NCBI GenBank assembly: GCA_937894515.1 | Contig: CALCRH010000346.1 | Location: forward strand, 1 to 8,073 | Direction: 5' to 3' | DNA from: an uncultured Clostridia bacterium | GTDB lineage: Bacteria; Bacillota; Clostridia; Oscillospirales; Oscillospiraceae | DNA length: 8,073 nt | Shown: positions 7,857-8,073 of the stretch, piece after piece | How positions within the stretch are numbered: position 1 is the stretch's first letter | Layout of the letters: each line of letters starts with the position of its first letter | Program-made: the position numbers and the translations under genes | Notes under the pieces: generated by a model | The model's input: only the letters and a program-made list of their open reading frames with translations | Told to the model about the DNA's origin: nothing | Databases searched by the model: none

Positions 7857-7865
7857 ATCAAAACA

Positions 7866-7871
7866 TCCTTT
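7866..7871 (-). promoter_or_regulatory. Ribosome binding site of the surface-protein gene
   Basis: The minus strand reads AAAGGA nine bases before ATG 7856. This favours the signal-peptide start MGKRILS over the upstream in-frame TTG at 7874. The whole 42-base gap to the upstream stop codon is AT-rich and shows no clear promoter, so cotranscription with the upstream gene is possible. Confidence 0.7.
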
Positions 7872-7898
7872 CAAAAGTTTTTATGTTTCATTTTTTGT

Positions 7899-8073
7899 TT
7901 AACTAAACTGTGATCCCTTCTCGGGTGTGTGCCTTAAATTGCGGAATGCTTCTTCCACTCTTTCGGCAGTGTACGGATAAAGCCAAAAATCACTGACATG
8001 GAGCCGAAAGGCATCTACAGCATATTGCTCTGAACCGGAAATCATAATAAGATTGAGTCCACGATGTCTTTCC
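7899..8073 (-). CDS. Response-regulator receiver domain, C-terminal end only (5' part outside window)
   Basis: A 57-codon open frame enters from the right edge and ends at TAA 7901-7899. Its translation reads GLNLIMISGSEQYAVDAFRLH, then VSDFWLYPYTAERVEEAFRNLRH, then TPEKGSQFS. This matches the last part of a CheY-type receiver as found in LytTR-style clostridial regulators: beta4 with the switch Ser/Thr (MISGS), the AVDAF-x-LH helix, beta5 with the conserved Lys-Pro position, and helix alpha5. The Lys is replaced by Tyr (WLYP), and the protein ends about nine residues after alpha5 with no output domain. So it is either a stand-alone receiver or a truncated regulator. It lies 42 bases upstream of the surface-protein ATG on the same strand, suggesting one transcript. 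The phosphoacceptor Asp would be outside the window. Confidence 0.75.
   Translation of the reverse strand, partial: ERHRGLNLIMISGSEQYAVDAFRLHVSDFWLYPYTAERVEEAFRNLRHTPEKGSQFS

Overview
The window looks like a low-to-moderate GC Firmicutes genome, most plausibly a gut clostridium of the Oscillospiraceae type. The basis is a very large secreted protein combining InlB-type repeats, MBG/YDG-like Ig modules and three SLH domains, strong AGGAGG-type ribosome binding sites, and a LytTR-style receiver fragment upstream. The taxonomic assignment is inference from protein style; no marker gene is present.

All genes supported here lie on the minus strand, so transcription runs from high to low coordinates. 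At the right edge (8073-7899) is the C-terminal end of a response-regulator receiver domain, cut by the window. Forty-two bases downstream starts a signal-peptide-bearing 1808-residue surface protein (7856-2430). It begins with a solenoid-like N-terminus, continues with InlB-type repeats and a long series of Ig-like modules, and ends with a conserved pre-SLH domain and three SLH repeats. A perfect 11-bp UUCG hairpin closes that gene. After an AT-rich spacer comes an IS1595/ISXO2-like DDE transposase (start 2148). Its zero frame stops at 640, but a clearly protein-like continuation runs in the -1 frame to a stop at 413 and carries a second zinc ribbon. This means a frameshift in an A-run near 697-700, either a mutation or error, or recoding. 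A second UUCG hairpin follows at 389-406. At the left edge (312-1) the 5' part of an unrecognised small protein gene is present, with a good ribosome binding site.

Functionally, the surface protein is expected to be exported by Sec and held on the cell wall by SLH binding to a secondary wall polymer. The receiver fragment just upstream may be cotranscribed with it or regulate it. The transposase is an insertion between this locus and the small left-hand gene; I could not delimit its inverted repeats. I see no convincing evidence of a new multi-gene system. The most unusual points are the frameshifted transposase with its C-terminal zinc ribbon and the degenerate receiver fragment.
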